Source of the DNA: Lewinella sp. LCG006
GTDB lineage: Bacteria > Bacteroidota > Bacteroidia > Chitinophagales > Saprospiraceae
Reading direction: 5' to 3'
DNA: 64,000 nucleotides
NCBI RefSeq assembly: GCF_040784935.1
Contig: NZ_CP160680.1
Coordinates: 1,231,501-1,295,500 of the forward strand
This document shows positions 27,001 to 33,609 of this stretch, piece by piece. Made by a program: the position numbers and the translations under genes. Each line of letters opens with the position of its first letter. Positions within the stretch are counted from its first letter, which is position 1. Under the pieces are notes generated by a model. That model ran no database searches. It was not told the DNA's origin and was given only the letters and a program-made list of their open reading frames with translations.

Positions 27001-28159
27001 CTTGAGAACCTTAAACAACGTGGATATTGTCTTCACGAACGACAAGTCGCTATGGAGCCGTTGTGTAATTGTAGAAACGATGAACCCTGCTTACGAGGAT
27101 GCCGGGTACTTTGCCGTTGGGGAGCGTAAAATGTTCGACTTGCGTGCCGATCCGTCCGTAAGCAAGGAGGCTGGTGCAGATGGTTTACCCGTACCAGATG
27201 CCAACCCACCCACTGGAGAGGAAGAAGGTATGGGCTGGTTTCCTGGTTATGCAGTAGATGTAGAGACCGGCCAGCGCTTGAATATTTTCTTCGGGGAAAA
27301 CTCTGTGTACGACTGTGATAATCTGTCAGAATTAGGGCTTGATCCAGCCTGTAACTCACTTACCGAAGTGACCAATTCGGGTGGTGATATGTTGTTTAAC
27401 CCGCACAGTGAATTCTTTCTTCCATCTGCAACTGCTACCGGAGGTGTAACACCGTTCAACTACGTATCTGGTGGCCAGCACTTCCTCTATGTGACCAACC
27501 AGTCCTATGATCGCTGCGCTGAGCTTCGTGTGCGCCTTGGTGATGATAATCCACTACGCAAGGTGGCTGTGCTTCGTGATCTGACCTGGTGTGGCATGAT
27601 CGTATTGCCTCCAGGGCGCCAGCTATTGAGCTATGCTAATGGTTTGATTCCTGAAGATGTGATTGTGAAACTGCGGGTCGACAACGCTTACCAGGTACAA
27701 GAAGGGACAGGGGAGTTGAATGGTTATCCAACTTACCGCTTTACGTTTGAAGGCAAACAGCCTGCAGCTTTGGATAAAATCGGTCTTGCTGATGCCCTGC
27801 AAGCTATCCAGGTTATCCCCAACCCTTACTATGGGTTTTCTGAATATGAAAATACTTCGTTTGAGAACAGGGTAAAAATTTCAAACCTTCCTGCCAAGTG
27901 TACCGTGACCATCTTCTCGCTGGATGGTAAGTTTGTCCGAAAGTACGAGCGAGACGAGGTCGGTGATGTACCCCGGGGTACCAACCGCGCAATTGATCGT
28001 AATCAAATCACGCCTGACTTGGAGTGGGATTTAAAAAACTTCCGCCAGATTTCTATTGCTAGTGGCGTTTACCTCATCCACGTAACAGCTCCTGGATTGG
28101 GAGAACGCACACTGAAGTGGTTTGGCGTCAATCGTCAGTTTGATCCTTCAGGGTTGTAG
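24011..28159 (+). CDS. Large secreted protein, putative T9SS cargo, function unknown
   Basis: A 1382-residue protein with an N-terminal signal segment (basic RLSRRWHNN, then GLLFALLGLTSVLHA). The mature part opens HINPNQHNRPGPEP and QINNVRARLTTGGDVWWNG. Its body is rich in Asp, Gly, Pro and aromatic residues, with calcium-like acidic turns (DQDFDGFYEPDEGDYP) and paired cysteines (NGCVCDQGVNTYCDE). The C-terminus (AIQVIPNPYYGFSEYE, VKISNLPAKCTVTIFSLDG, SGVYLIHVTAPG) is a T9SS-type sorting domain of a variant form, with an IPNPYYG opening and an extra tail (TLKWFGVNRQFDPSGL). I know this only as a recurrent uncharacterised family in Saprospiria-like genomes. No enzymatic motif is visible. Confidence 0.8.
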   Translation: MKRALLFFRLSRRWHNNGLLFALLGLTSVLHAHINPNQHNRPGPEPSEQVSFRENCDNAVAQIDQQINNVRARLTTGGDVWWNGSEGHYIVPKPPLGVPEVSAIFAAGVWLGGRDPGGNLKIAAQTYGRSLGNFDYYPGPLYPGADNYPSGPLADPRRGRTGRDTCAQWDKFFTVSGVNVDTHVKAWRQARAQGATTLDPANIPDDILGWPARGNRFFAGIHQFRLPETTQGLAGFWDQDFDGFYEPDEGDYPIVEMRNCLASEPLSSPDEIIFWIYNDAGNDHRETGSPNKMQMEIQVQAFAYQTNDDLNNMTFQRYKLINRAIEQLDSTYFGMWVDPDLGCYTDDYVGCDVDRSLAYIYNADQLDGTNGCVCDQGVNTYCDEIPIIGIDYFRGPLNELGEELGMSSFTYYNNTGFIPGPTNDPNTPQEYYNYLSGRWRDGTPLTFGGDGYQEDGPITRYAFVDPPNDPDGWSMCAEGLPIGDRRTIQASGPFTLFPGAVNELIVGVVWVPDQQYPCPRLDRLWKADDLAQDLIDNCIHLPIGPDAPNVDWVELDREIIALFSNDPFSSNNAFEGYQEQGLSIPSGQDSLYRFEGYKLFQFAGPEVSLADQDDPEKVRLVYQVDKRNGIAKIFNWEALSPRDNETPTDEPFFVPVLKVDGANEGIRHTFHITEDQFAEGDRRLVNHRKYYFAAVAYAHNNYLEFDQNRQSEDPGQDTPYRESDRNIGDGENGHYTVIPRMILDRKLQSQYGEGPVITRIDGVGTGANFLDISADTREEIEALIRDDNAAAFSGEVTYQAGFGPINVQIFNPLEVVDGEYELTFVDNNLANATLDTPTTWVLRSLTNAGAPVITSETSIADLNEQIIREFGFSVTVAQVPDAGTLPFVVASNGARGYEEEYRNPDALPWFFGIRDNLPIQTGNPVFDAAVYDFMATTNSTDIDFELDPNQSFSKLGNGFMIPYYLTNWRDHEGGLPYLTPAWVNSGNSNNIVRNQTSLRTLNNVDIVFTNDKSLWSRCVIVETMNPAYEDAGYFAVGERKMFDLRADPSVSKEAGADGLPVPDANPPTGEEEGMGWFPGYAVDVETGQRLNIFFGENSVYDCDNLSELGLDPACNSLTEVTNSGGDMLFNPHSEFFLPSATATGGVTPFNYVSGGQHFLYVTNQSYDRCAELRVRLGDDNPLRKVAVLRDLTWCGMIVLPPGRQLLSYANGLIPEDVIVKLRVDNAYQVQEGTGELNGYPTYRFTFEGKQPAALDKIGLADALQAIQVIPNPYYGFSEYENTSFENRVKISNLPAKCTVTIFSLDGKFVRKYERDEVGDVPRGTNRAIDRNQITPDLEWDLKNFRQISIASGVYLIHVTAPGLGERTLKWFGVNRQFDPSGL

Positions 28160-28295
28160 TGCTGGTTGAGGTATCATCTGGTTAGATCATATGCACAAAA
28201 CGGAATTTTGCGTATATGCTGATCAGGAACGGGTCGCTCTTTGGCAGAAAATCTTAAATCAATCAACACTGCTATGAAGGCGAACACCGTTCCCT

Positions 28296-28362
28296 ACCCA
28301 ATCGTATGATCGTATTCGTACGATCAGCATGACTACCAATCGTATGATCGTATTCGTACGAT
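28296..28362. repeat. Direct repeat of a 27-nt palindrome-containing unit
   Basis: The unit AATCGTATGATCGTATTCG followed by TACGAT occurs at 28300-28324 and again at 28338-28362, 38 nt apart start to start. Each copy has inverted ends (ATCGTA/TACGAT) and so can form a hairpin. The surrounding 329-nt gap between the large secreted protein and the acyl-CoA dehydrogenase shows no gene; the sequence from 28370 to 28470 is GC-rich with GTAGG/CCTAC-type self-complementarity. The unit may be a terminator pair or a protein-binding site. Confidence 0.7.
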
Positions 28363-28488
28363 TAACCCTACCAGTGCGCAGGCCGTAGGCCGGAAGGACA
28401 AGGGATGGCCGGAGCCATAGCGACAAACAACCCGATGCCGGTAGGAGCCGCCGCAGCAACGCCCCTACCAGCATGGCCCATAATGCTT

Positions 28489-29673
28489 TTAATGCTCAGC
28501 AGTGGCACCCTCCGCTACTGGTAAATAAATATCGCCTTGGAGGACCCCCCGGCTGATGACAATCTGTTGCACCTCAGAGGTGCCTTCATAGATCTGGGTG
28601 ATTTTCGCATCGCGCATCAGGCGTTCAACGTGGTATTCTTTGACGAAACCGTAGCCACCGTGAATTTGTACGGCTTCTACCGTGTGCTTCATCGCTACTT
28701 CTGAGGCGTAGAGCTTGGCCATGGCGCTCGCCTGCGTGTAGTCCATGCCATTGTCTTTCAGCCAGGCGGCACGGTAGACCATCAGCTTGGCGGCTTCGAT
28801 GTCCGTCGCCATCTGGGCAAGTTTGAAGGCAATGGCCTGGTGCTGACTGATGGGTTTGCCGAAAGCTTCGCGCTCTTTGGAGTAGGCCAGGGCTAATTCG
28901 TAAGCACCGCCAGCGATGCCCAGAGCTTGTGCAGCGATACCAATACGGCCACCAGCGAGTACCTTCATCGCAAATTTGAAGCCAAAACCATCTTCGCCGA
29001 TGCGATTCTCTTTAGGTACTTTGACATCGGTGTACATGATGGTATGGGTATCGGAAGAACGGATGCCCAATTTATCTTCTTTGGCACCAATGACCACCCC
29101 ATCCCAGCTGGTCTCGACGATAAAGGCGTTGATACCACGGTGCTTTTTCTCGGGATGGGTTTGGGCGATGACCAGGTGTACGCTGGAGGAACCGCCGTTG
29201 GTGATCCAGTTTTTGGTGCCGTTCAGGAGGTAATGATCGCCCATATCTACGGCGGTAGTACGCTGCATGGTAGCATCACTACCAGCTTCGGGCTCGCTTA
29301 GGCAGAAGGAGCCGATCCACTCACCGGTCGTCAGTTTGGGAAGGTATTTCCGCTTTTGCTCTTCGGTACCAAAAGTCTGAATTCCCCAACATACGAGGGA
29401 GTTGTTTACGGACATGATCACAGAACAAGAATTATCGACTTTGGATATTTCTTCCATCGCTAGAACGTAACTCAGCGTATCCATCCCACTGCCCCCGTAT
29501 TCGGGGTCGGACATGATGCCAAGGAAGCCCAGCTCGCCCATGGCACGCACCTGTTCCTTGGGGAATTCCATTTTACTATCGCGTTCTATGACGCCGGGCT
29601 TGAGTTCTTTTTGGGCAAATTCACGTGCGGCTTCCTTTACCGCCAACTGTTCTTCTGTCAATGAAAAATTCAT
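28489..29673 (-). CDS. Acyl-CoA dehydrogenase (short/medium-chain type)
   Basis: A 394-residue FAD enzyme catalysing the first oxidation step of acyl-CoA beta-oxidation. Family landmarks in order: NFSLTEEQLAVKEAAREFA, YGGSGMDTLSYVLAMEEISK, CLSEPEAGSDA, NGTKNWITNGG (FAD/substrate contacts), LAGGRIGIAAQALGIA, YSKEREAFGKPISQHQ, VQIHGGYGFVKEYHVERLMRDAKITQIYEGTSE, with the catalytic-base glutamate in IYEGTSE. The length is standard. It lies 10 nt after the regulator 29684-31204 on the same strand, so the two are co-transcribed. The regulator's family suggests control by short-chain acyl-CoA. Confidence 0.96.
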   Translation of the reverse strand: MNFSLTEEQLAVKEAAREFAQKELKPGVIERDSKMEFPKEQVRAMGELGFLGIMSDPEYGGSGMDTLSYVLAMEEISKVDNSCSVIMSVNNSLVCWGIQTFGTEEQKRKYLPKLTTGEWIGSFCLSEPEAGSDATMQRTTAVDMGDHYLLNGTKNWITNGGSSSVHLVIAQTHPEKKHRGINAFIVETSWDGVVIGAKEDKLGIRSSDTHTIMYTDVKVPKENRIGEDGFGFKFAMKVLAGGRIGIAAQALGIAGGAYELALAYSKEREAFGKPISQHQAIAFKLAQMATDIEAAKLMVYRAAWLKDNGMDYTQASAMAKLYASEVAMKHTVEAVQIHGGYGFVKEYHVERLMRDAKITQIYEGTSEVQQIVISRGVLQGDIYLPVAEGATAEH

Positions 29674-29683
29674 AATCGTTGCT

Positions 29684-31204
29684 TTATTCTTGGTTTAATT
29701 TGGTCAAACGGGCATCAATGGCTTTCAGGCGATTTTTTTTCTCTACGATAAGTGGGCTGATGGCACGTTCCGAACAATCGGAAACGGCACATCGTTCACA
29801 GGTTCGGTTAACTTCCCGCGTTTGAATGGTTGGATCATTGAGCCATTTTATCTGTTCTTTAACGTCATCGTTGATCAACAATCCCAGGGTTACGCTGACG
29901 TTGTGCCTGCCAGAATTTTTGGTACTGACCCGACGGTTATTTTCCGATACCCCCGGGCGTGCCAACGTGATGCAAAGGTACTCGTCTTCGGTACCCATAA
30001 ATCGGGAACGCTGGGCACGTACGATGGTACTTACGTATTTGCCCTCTTGTTGCATGGCACCCAGGTCATGTAGTAAAGACAAACTCACCCAACGTCGGCA
30101 ATAATGTTCGAGGATAGCATTGCCGTGAGGGTGGTGGCGTTTGCTCAAGTGCAGCTCCCGATCGATTTCAAAGTGGTCTTCCTCGGGGTCGTGTAAGAAC
30201 CGTAGAAAAAACAACTTGGGCATATTGAAATAACGCGGAATCACATTGGTCAGGCGATGAAAGAACATCTCCGGACTGGCCTCGTAGGCTTCCATAATTT
30301 GCAGAAATGCTTTGGCATCCCAGCGCTCCAATGCAAAAAACGATTTCATGTCTTTGACAAAAGGCTGCAAAGGCAGGTGGAGTGCTACCGAAAAATAGGT
30401 AGCGAAAGCGTGATTAAGCACCTCTTCAAAAATATGAGGGCGCAGGATGCTGGACGTATACGAACGCTCTTTCAGTTTCAACACCTGGAAACCGATCTCT
30501 TTACCGTATTGGAAAGCCAGGGCCATCGGTGCTAAGGCACTATTGAGTAAGAGTTTACGATTCTTGGGTAAAAAAACGGAACGTACGCCCTGCATTTCGG
30601 GATATTCATCCAAGCCATCCATAACCAGCTCGTAATCAAAATCGTTCTCTAAAATATCAGCTAGTCGAGCCGGAGCTAGTGGCCGTTTGGCATCCAACTG
30701 GTGTTCTTTGATGAATTGCTCAACAGCCTCTTCGATATTTTCGAAGTAGTTGTTGTTAAGTTCGAGGTAGGCGCGGAGGGCCGCAAAAAAGAAATTCTCT
30801 TCGCGCAAGGCGTAAGAGCGGGAAAGCTCCAACAAGGTAGAAATGAAGGCTCCTACCCTCAGGGGAGCGTTGGCAATGATTTCGGCGACCTTGCCCAATT
30901 CTATCCCAAAGAGATCGAGGGGCAGCTCGTTGAGGAAGTTGGATTGCAGTAACTCCGTGACGGGTGCTAGTCTTGCTCCCATCTCTGAGCTGCGCAATTG
31001 TTGCTCATCGGCCTCTAAGGCGAGCGCCAGGGCCGTGATCTTGTCGTCTTTTGGGAATTTTTTTCCTTTCTCTATTTCATTGAGATAAGAAACGGACATC
31101 CCTGTGGCTTTAGCCAACTCGGCGAAACTCAAGCCTTTATCTTGTCTTAATTGCTTGACTTTCAGCCCGAAAATTATTCGCTGGTGAGGGATTTTTCCAT
31201 TCAT
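29684..31204 (-). CDS. XRE-family short-chain fatty acyl regulator (ScfR; RamB/PrpR-like)
   Basis: A 506-residue transcription factor. An N-terminal helix-turn-helix (about 9-65: GLKVKQLRQDKGLSFAELAK, VSYLNEIEKGKKFP), a central region related to IrrE-like domains but without HExxH (EEVLNHAFATYF), and a C-terminal domain with cysteines Cys469, Cys472 and Cys477 (CERCAVSDC). This architecture and the CxxCxxxxC spacing match the ScfR group, whose mycobacterial members RamB and PrpR sense acyl-CoA and, for PrpR, bind an iron-sulfur cluster. ATG at 31204 is used; a TTG three codons earlier is possible. It leads the operon with the acyl-CoA dehydrogenase. Confidence 0.9.
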   Translation of the reverse strand: MNGKIPHQRIIFGLKVKQLRQDKGLSFAELAKATGMSVSYLNEIEKGKKFPKDDKITALALALEADEQQLRSSEMGARLAPVTELLQSNFLNELPLDLFGIELGKVAEIIANAPLRVGAFISTLLELSRSYALREENFFFAALRAYLELNNNYFENIEEAVEQFIKEHQLDAKRPLAPARLADILENDFDYELVMDGLDEYPEMQGVRSVFLPKNRKLLLNSALAPMALAFQYGKEIGFQVLKLKERSYTSSILRPHIFEEVLNHAFATYFSVALHLPLQPFVKDMKSFFALERWDAKAFLQIMEAYEASPEMFFHRLTNVIPRYFNMPKLFFLRFLHDPEEDHFEIDRELHLSKRHHPHGNAILEHYCRRWVSLSLLHDLGAMQQEGKYVSTIVRAQRSRFMGTEDEYLCITLARPGVSENNRRVSTKNSGRHNVSVTLGLLINDDVKEQIKWLNDPTIQTREVNRTCERCAVSDCSERAISPLIVEKKNRLKAIDARLTKLNQE

Positions 31205-31227
31205 AGTACACAAAATTACACCCTTTT

Positions 31228-31243
31228 TAGCGAATATTCGCTA
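31228..31243. promoter_or_regulatory. Perfect 16-bp palindrome, probable ScfR operator
   Basis: TAGCGAATATTCGCTA is its own inverse complement and lies 24 nt before the regulator's start codon, in the gap shared with the divergent MutS-like gene. A half-site (ATTCGCT) occurs at 31176-31182, within the first codons of the regulator. Position and symmetry fit autoregulation by a dimeric XRE protein. The assignment to this regulator is inferred. Confidence 0.7.
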
Positions 31244-31333
31244 GTTAAGAAGAGATTATTTTGCTTCCCTAACCATGAATTATCCTTTTCTTTGTGCTGT
31301 TTCCCAAAATTGTACTTGCAACAAATTTCTCAC

Positions 31334-33127
31334 ATGCTTCCTCTCTATCCAAAAAGAGCTGACGAGTTTTCTGCCAAAGCCATTCAACTACAAGCCCGTT
31401 ACGACCAACTGGGCTGGGTACGCTTATTAGCTTTCCTGGGGTTGATCGCTGTGATCATCGTGGCTTGGCGCGAAACCCCGTGGTGGTCGGGCTTACTGAT
31501 TACGGGGTTGGGGATTTTTGGCTTTGCGCAGTTGGTACGCTGGCACGGCCGCATCCAGATCGAGGCCCAGCACCAACAGCAATTGGCACTGCTCAATGCT
31601 GCTGAAGCTCAGGCACAAGACAATGACTTCCGTGCTTTTGCTCCCGGAACTGCCTTTATCGACCCGCAGCATCCCTACAGTTATGATATGGATTTATTTG
31701 GGCCTTACTCCCTCTTTCAGATGATCAACAGGGGGAGTACTTCCATTGGGCAGGCACGCCTCGCCAGCTGGCTACAAGAACCTGCTACTAACGCCATTAT
31801 TGATGAACGACAAGCGGCCGCCCGCGACCTGGCCCAGCAGTTGGAATGGCAACATCACCTGCGGGCTTACGGAGCAGCACTAGAAGAAGAGGAAGGGCAG
31901 ATTGATCGCTTGTACGACTGGCTACAGGAACCTTTTGTGGTAGAAGGTAATGCATTGCGCAAAGCAGCCCTTTGGGTCGCCCCCCTCTTGTTTATAATTT
32001 CCATGGCCTTGTGGCTAACCGTCTGGCCCTGGTACCAGGCATTGCTACTGCTGCTACCCGCTGGTTGGTGGTTGCGCAACAGCCTGGAAGAAGTACAAAA
32101 AATGCACGCCCTCACCGGACGTGCTGCTGACACCTTGCGGCGGTACGGTCAGTTGATTGCCCACATTGAAAAGGCACCGTTTACCGCACCTCGACTAAAG
32201 GCTTTAAAAGCCGCTTTTACGGAAGGCGACGTTTCTGCTTCAAGGGCCATCCATCAACTCGCCTATCGCGTGAGTCAGCTCGACGTTCGCTACAACGCTT
32301 TTGTCTTCCTGCTGGAATTTTCCGTCGTCTGGGATTTACAACAAGCCTACCGCATGGACAAGTGGAAGTTGCGCCACAGTGATCGCCTGCCCCAATGGTT
32401 TGATGCGTTGGCCGAACTGGAAGCACTCGTAAGCTTCGGCAACCTGACCATGAACCAACCCCAGTGGGTGTTCCCGACCCTACAAGAAGAACGACAATTG
32501 CACGCCGAAGCACTTGGTCATCCGCTGCTCCCCAATGATCAACGGGTCAGCAACGACATCAGTATGCCCACTGCAGGCCACATGCACCTGCTGACGGGTT
32601 CTAACATGGCCGGCAAAAGCACCTGGCTGCGGACGGTGGGTATCAATTTTGTATTGGCTCTGGCTGGTGCGCCCGTGTGCGCCAAGGAACTTCGCCTACC
32701 GCAGCTACAGGTATACACCAGTATGCGTACCCAGGATGCGCTGCACGAAAGTACCTCCAGCTTCTACGCAGAACTCAAGCGTTTAAAATTCATCATTGAA
32801 GCCGTGGAAGACCCTAGCAAAACGGCAGGTCGCCCGGTCTTCTTTCTCCTTGATGAGATTCTCAAAGGCACCAACTCGCGGGACCGACACACCGGCTCCA
32901 AAGCACTCATCCGACAACTCATTGCCAGTAAAGGCGCCGGCATCATTGCCACCCACGACCTGGAACTCGGTGCTCTGGAAGCCGAAGCCAACGGACAAAT
33001 CGAAAACTGGGCCATTGAAGTTGACATCAAAGACGGACAACTCTTTTTTGATTATAAACTCAAGCGCGGCGTCAGCCAAAGTTTCAACGCAACTTTGTTG
33101 ATGCAGCAGATGGGGATTAAGGTGTAG
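31334..33127 (+). CDS. Membrane-anchored MutS-family ATPase
   Basis: A 597-residue protein with the MutS ATPase domain but no mismatch-binding domain. Two hydrophobic pairs (about 31-70, LLAFLGLIAVIIVAW and GLLITGLGIFGFA; about 215-255, APLLFIISMALWLTVW and ALLLLLPAGWWL) suggest membrane anchoring. A core-like helical domain (SYDMDLFGPYSLFQMINR) precedes the ATPase: Walker A GSNMAGKST (about 422-430), STSSFYAELKRL, Walker B FFLLDEILKGTNSRDR (about 503-518) and ATHDLELG. This is the MutS-like membrane family common in Bacteroidota, of unknown role. ATG at 31334 is chosen because it starts the conserved LYPKRADEF segment. Confidence 0.9.
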   Translation: MLPLYPKRADEFSAKAIQLQARYDQLGWVRLLAFLGLIAVIIVAWRETPWWSGLLITGLGIFGFAQLVRWHGRIQIEAQHQQQLALLNAAEAQAQDNDFRAFAPGTAFIDPQHPYSYDMDLFGPYSLFQMINRGSTSIGQARLASWLQEPATNAIIDERQAAARDLAQQLEWQHHLRAYGAALEEEEGQIDRLYDWLQEPFVVEGNALRKAALWVAPLLFIISMALWLTVWPWYQALLLLLPAGWWLRNSLEEVQKMHALTGRAADTLRRYGQLIAHIEKAPFTAPRLKALKAAFTEGDVSASRAIHQLAYRVSQLDVRYNAFVFLLEFSVVWDLQQAYRMDKWKLRHSDRLPQWFDALAELEALVSFGNLTMNQPQWVFPTLQEERQLHAEALGHPLLPNDQRVSNDISMPTAGHMHLLTGSNMAGKSTWLRTVGINFVLALAGAPVCAKELRLPQLQVYTSMRTQDALHESTSSFYAELKRLKFIIEAVEDPSKTAGRPVFFLLDEILKGTNSRDRHTGSKALIRQLIASKGAGIIATHDLELGALEAEANGQIENWAIEVDIKDGQLFFDYKLKRGVSQSFNATLLMQQMGIKV

Positions 33128-33128
33128 G

Positions 33129-33184
33129 GTGAGACTTGCCATATTGGGCTTCCTAAAAGCAAGGGGTGTAAAGGCAAATCTCAC
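33129..33184 (+). terminator. Hairpin after the MutS-like gene
   Basis: GTGAGACTTGCC (33129-33140) pairs with GGCAAATCTCAC (33173-33184) with a single C-A mismatch, starting 1 nt after the stop codon. The loop is about 32 nt. A second perfect hairpin, GAAGGCA-TGGAAG-TGCCTTC, follows at 33261-33280. Neither has a strong T-run, so 3'-end stabilisation is also possible. Confidence 0.5.
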
Positions 33185-33356
33185 GGTACAGGGTACTTGG
33201 TAAAAGGTATAGGGACTTTGAAACACTAAGTTAAACCCGTCCCTCTAACCTCTACTCAAAGAAGGCATGGAAGTGCCTTCGCATCCTTCTACCACATTGG
33301 TCAGGGCCTCCCATTAGCTAGACTCAAACTATGGCATCATTTTTTCGCCCACTCTA

Positions 33357-33387
33357 TTGCATATTCCAAAACAAACTTTTATCTTTG
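33357..33387 (+). promoter_or_regulatory. Bacteroidota-type promoter of the tRNA-Met gene
   Basis: TTG at 33357-33359, a 20-nt spacer, and TATCTTTG at 33380-33387 match the TTTG/TAnnTTTG consensus. The tRNA begins 49 nt further on, which leaves a short 5' leader for RNase P to remove. Confidence 0.7.
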
Positions 33388-33436
33388 CGGTCGCTTAAGC
33401 AAGAACTCTTTAATAAGAGGCAAGCAAAAGCAATAT

Positions 33437-33510
33437 GGCGTGGTAGCTCAGCTGGTTAGAGCGCGTGATTCATAATCCCGAGGTCGGCGGTTCAAGCCCG
33501 CCTCACGCTA
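33437..33510 (+). tRNA. tRNA-Met (anticodon CAT)
   Basis: A full cloverleaf: acceptor GGCGTGG/TCACGCT (G-T wobbles at both ends), D-arm GCTC/GAGC, anticodon loop TTCATAA, T-arm GGCGG-TTCAAGC-CCGCC, discriminator A, no encoded CCA. The anticodon stem CGTGA/TCCCG contains one T-C mismatch. The body resembles elongator tRNA-Met of Bacteroidota; a tRNA-Ile2 (lysidine-modified CAT) is less likely because the acceptor and D-arm fit Met. A terminator follows directly. Confidence 0.9.
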
Positions 33511-33513
33511 CGA

Positions 33514-33549
33514 AAAAAGAGCTCGAATGGTAACATTCGGGCTCTTTTT
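33514..33549 (+). terminator. Rho-independent terminator of tRNA-Met
   Basis: AAAAAGAGC and CGAATG (33514-33529) pair with CATTCG and GCTCTTTTT (33534-33549), with one T-G wobble, loop GTAA, and a run of five T. It starts 4 nt after the tRNA. Confidence 0.9.
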
Positions 33550-33558
33550 GTTTTCAGA

Positions 33559-33601
33559 CTGCTCCGTAAGATCGGGTATAAAACCCGATCTTACGGAGCA
33601 G
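33559..33601. terminator. 19-bp perfect stem after the TlpA-like gene
   Basis: CTGCTCCGTAAGATCGGGT (33559-33577) and its exact inverse complement (33583-33601) with loop ATAAA. It lies 9 nt past the minus-strand gene's stop codon and 10 nt after the tRNA terminator, so it insulates the two converging units. Confidence 0.8.
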
Positions 33602-33609
33602 CATCCTCT

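Noticed and set aside
28296-28362. Two-unit CRISPR candidate
   Set aside because: Only two copies, and no cas genes or further repeats nearby.
33437-33510. tRNA-Ile2 (CAT with lysidine)
   Set aside because: Acceptor and D-arm sequence fit elongator tRNA-Met better; a definite answer would need a covariance model or tilS identity analysis.
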